From Dehalococcoidia bacterium (GTDB taxonomy: Bacteria; Chloroflexota; Dehalococcoidia; Lucifugimonadales; Lucifugimonadaceae): DNA of 35,733 nt. The position numbers and the translations under genes are program-made. The notes below the pieces were generated by a model. That model made no database searches and was not told the DNA's origin. It saw nothing but the letters and a program-made list of their open reading frames with translations. The DNA lies in NCBI GenBank assembly GCA_028285005.1, contig JANQQP010000013.1, positions 1 through 35,733 of the forward strand. The letters are read 5' to 3'. Within the stretch, counting starts at the first letter, position 1. Each line of letters begins with the position of its first letter. Positions 34,584 to 35,733 of this stretch are shown here, piece by piece.

Positions 34584-35306
34584 ATGCGTAAGCGCTATAT
34601 GGGCCTGCAGAGTGCCGAGAAGGGGATTACCGGTCTTGAGACCGCCATCATCCTTATCGCGTTCGTAGTCGTGGCCTCGGTATTTGCCTTCACGGTTCTC
34701 TCGACAGGTGTGTTCTCATCCGAGAGATCCAAGGACACTATCTATAAGGGTCTGGAAGAGGCACGAAGCTCTATGGAGCCCAAAGGTGCTTTGATCGCCT
34801 ACTCAGGTGGAGACAGCACGGCCACGGCGACCATTTTCAAGGTGGTGTTTATCGTGGCCACAGCGGTCGCGGGCGACGCTATCGACCTGACGCCGCCATA
34901 CACAGCTGGTGGTACTGGAACGGACCCGGACGCGGTGGCGAACGCCGAGTACAGGACGATCATCTCGTACACGGACCAGAACCAGTTCCTGCCTGATGTG
35001 CCATGGACGGTCGATTTCATCGGTGAATCGTCTGGAGATAACTTGCTCGAGGGCGGTGAGAAGGCTGAGTTGACGGTGTGGCTGTTGCAACGTGATTTCT
35101 CGATAACGAACGTTGCGGCCGCCAACGCGGTGACGGGCTGGACCGCCAACCCGACCACGGGCGCCCACGGCATACTGGCGTCAGGCGGCACGTTATTGAC
35201 CCCGAATGACAAGTTCACTCTTGAGGTCAAGCCCGAGTCCGGATCGGTAATGACGCTACAGCGGACTCTTCCACCAAGGCTCGATACCATTATCGACTTG
35301 CGCTGA
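34584..35306 (+). CDS. Archaellin-like filament protein 2
   Basis: 240 residues, the same architecture as the gene upstream. The leader MRKRYMGLQSAEKG is more basic, then ITGLETAIILIAFVVVASVF, then the outer domain with TIISYTDQNQFLPDVPWTVD and ASGGTLLTPNDKFTLEVKPE. The core helix is almost identical to gene 1; differences concentrate in the outer domain, as expected when core packing is conserved and the surface varies. An AGGAGA ribosome site precedes the ATG, and a 13-bp intrinsic-type terminator follows 35 bases after the stop. Confidence 0.9.
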   Translation: MRKRYMGLQSAEKGITGLETAIILIAFVVVASVFAFTVLSTGVFSSERSKDTIYKGLEEARSSMEPKGALIAYSGGDSTATATIFKVVFIVATAVAGDAIDLTPPYTAGGTGTDPDAVANAEYRTIISYTDQNQFLPDVPWTVDFIGESSGDNLLEGGEKAELTVWLLQRDFSITNVAAANAVTGWTANPTTGAHGILASGGTLLTPNDKFTLEVKPESGSVMTLQRTLPPRLDTIIDLR

Positions 35307-35341
35307 TCTCTGTCAGCAGGCTCTACAGAGCCACAGCAATC

Positions 35342-35381
35342 AAACGGCCACCAGGGCATCTGCACTTCTGGTGGCCGTTTT
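35342..35381 (+). terminator. Intrinsic terminator after archaellin 2
   Basis: AAACGGCCACCAG (35342-35354) pairs perfectly with CTGGTGGCCGTTT (35368-35380), loop of 13 bases, followed by T (TTTT in total). It should separate transcription of archaellin 2 from archaellin 3. Confidence 0.8.
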
Positions 35382-35504
35382 GCGTTGCGCAAAAAACCAA
35401 TCGGCGCATACGGGCTGCCACGCCCTGCCGATAGTGCCGACCTTAATTCCATTTCTCAGCACCGTGTCTAGCTTTGAATTGACCGGTATGCAGTCTGCTG
35501 AAAG

Positions 35505-35522
35505 AGGGTCCGGCCGGACCCT
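35505..35522. promoter_or_regulatory. 18-bp perfect palindrome upstream of archaellin 3
   Basis: AGGGTCCGG directly abuts CCGGACCCT with no spacer, so it cannot fold into a good hairpin and reads as a dyad protein-binding site. It lies about 100 bp before the ATG, and a shorter palindrome of similar bases (GGACCGGTCC, 34517-34526) precedes archaellin 2. Confidence 0.45.
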
Positions 35523-35604
35523 TTCCCGGAAACGGTGGACCGACCGAGGTGGCTTACCAGCCTGAGCAGGCGGGGCCATAAGTGTTAGAGGAGACAATAG
35601 TCTG

Positions 35605-35733
35605 ATGCGTAAGCGCTATCTAGGCCTGCCGCGCAGCGAGAGAGGGATTACCGGTCTTGAGACCGCAATCATCCTGATCGCGTTCGTGGTTGTGGCCTCA
35701 GTATTTGCCTTCACAGTCCTGTCCACGGGTGTG
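35605..35733 (+). CDS. Archaellin-like filament protein 3 (cut by window end)
   Basis: The first 43 residues of a third copy: leader MRKRYLGLPRSERG, then ITGLETAIILIAFVVVASVF and AFTVLSTGV. The mature N-terminus is identical to that of archaellin 2 as far as it can be read. A GAGGAGA ribosome site lies upstream. The gene runs off the window end, so the outer domain and any following archaellum genes are not visible. Confidence 0.9.
   Translation, partial: MRKRYLGLPRSERGITGLETAIILIAFVVVASVFAFTVLSTGV

Overview
The window looks like a bacterial chromosome segment of about 60% GC, most likely from Chloroflexota (a SAR202/Dehalococcoidia-like lineage). This is inferred, not proven. It rests on archaellin-type filament genes beside ordinary bacterial genes, secreted or anchored proteins with Pro/Thr-rich stalks, an enolase-superfamily dehydratase, paralogous amidohydrolases and several MFS carriers. 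There is no rRNA, tRNA, CRISPR array or recognisable transposase.

Layout. 1-4.5 kb (minus strand): an MFS carrier, then an AT-rich cassette holding an AvcD-like anti-phage deoxycytidylate deaminase and a one-base-overlapping 64-aa ORF, then a class III aminotransferase. 4.6-7.0 kb: a methyltransferase/acetyltransferase pair and two small membrane proteins. 7.06-8.46 kb: a DUF3179 protein interrupted by one in-frame TGA exactly where the family has a cysteine, followed by a perfect 7-bp hairpin with a GGUU loop. This is a strong selenocysteine candidate and the most striking item here. 8.7-10.1 kb: dihydrolipoamide dehydrogenase. 10.2-18.2 kb: a secreted Ca-binding-like protein, a LuxR regulator lacking its ATPase half, a frameshifted beta-propeller gene, a 1,100-residue membrane-anchored surface protein and a cytidylate-kinase-like protein. 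18.5-22.6 kb: amidohydrolase, secreted protein, MFS carrier, flavodoxin. 22.7-24.8 kb: a secreted protein with fourteen 11-residue coiled-coil repeats, and a lipoprotein. 24.8-25.4 kb: a non-coding patch of small palindromes. 25.4-32.2 kb: a second amidohydrolase, an amidohydrolase-like lipoprotein, a galactonate/mannonate-dehydratase-like enzyme, an S9 peptidase and an O-methyltransferase. 32.4-35.7 kb: a NarL/FixJ response regulator with a strong terminator, then three tandem archaellin genes, the third cut by the window edge.

The catabolic genes (two dihydroorotase-like hydrolases, the dehydratase, peptidase, aminotransferase, MFS carriers and Lpd) suit a heterotroph using diverse organic matter. 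The archaellin array suggests an archaeal-type motility or adhesion filament, possibly controlled by the adjacent response regulator. The deaminase cassette looks like recently acquired phage defence.
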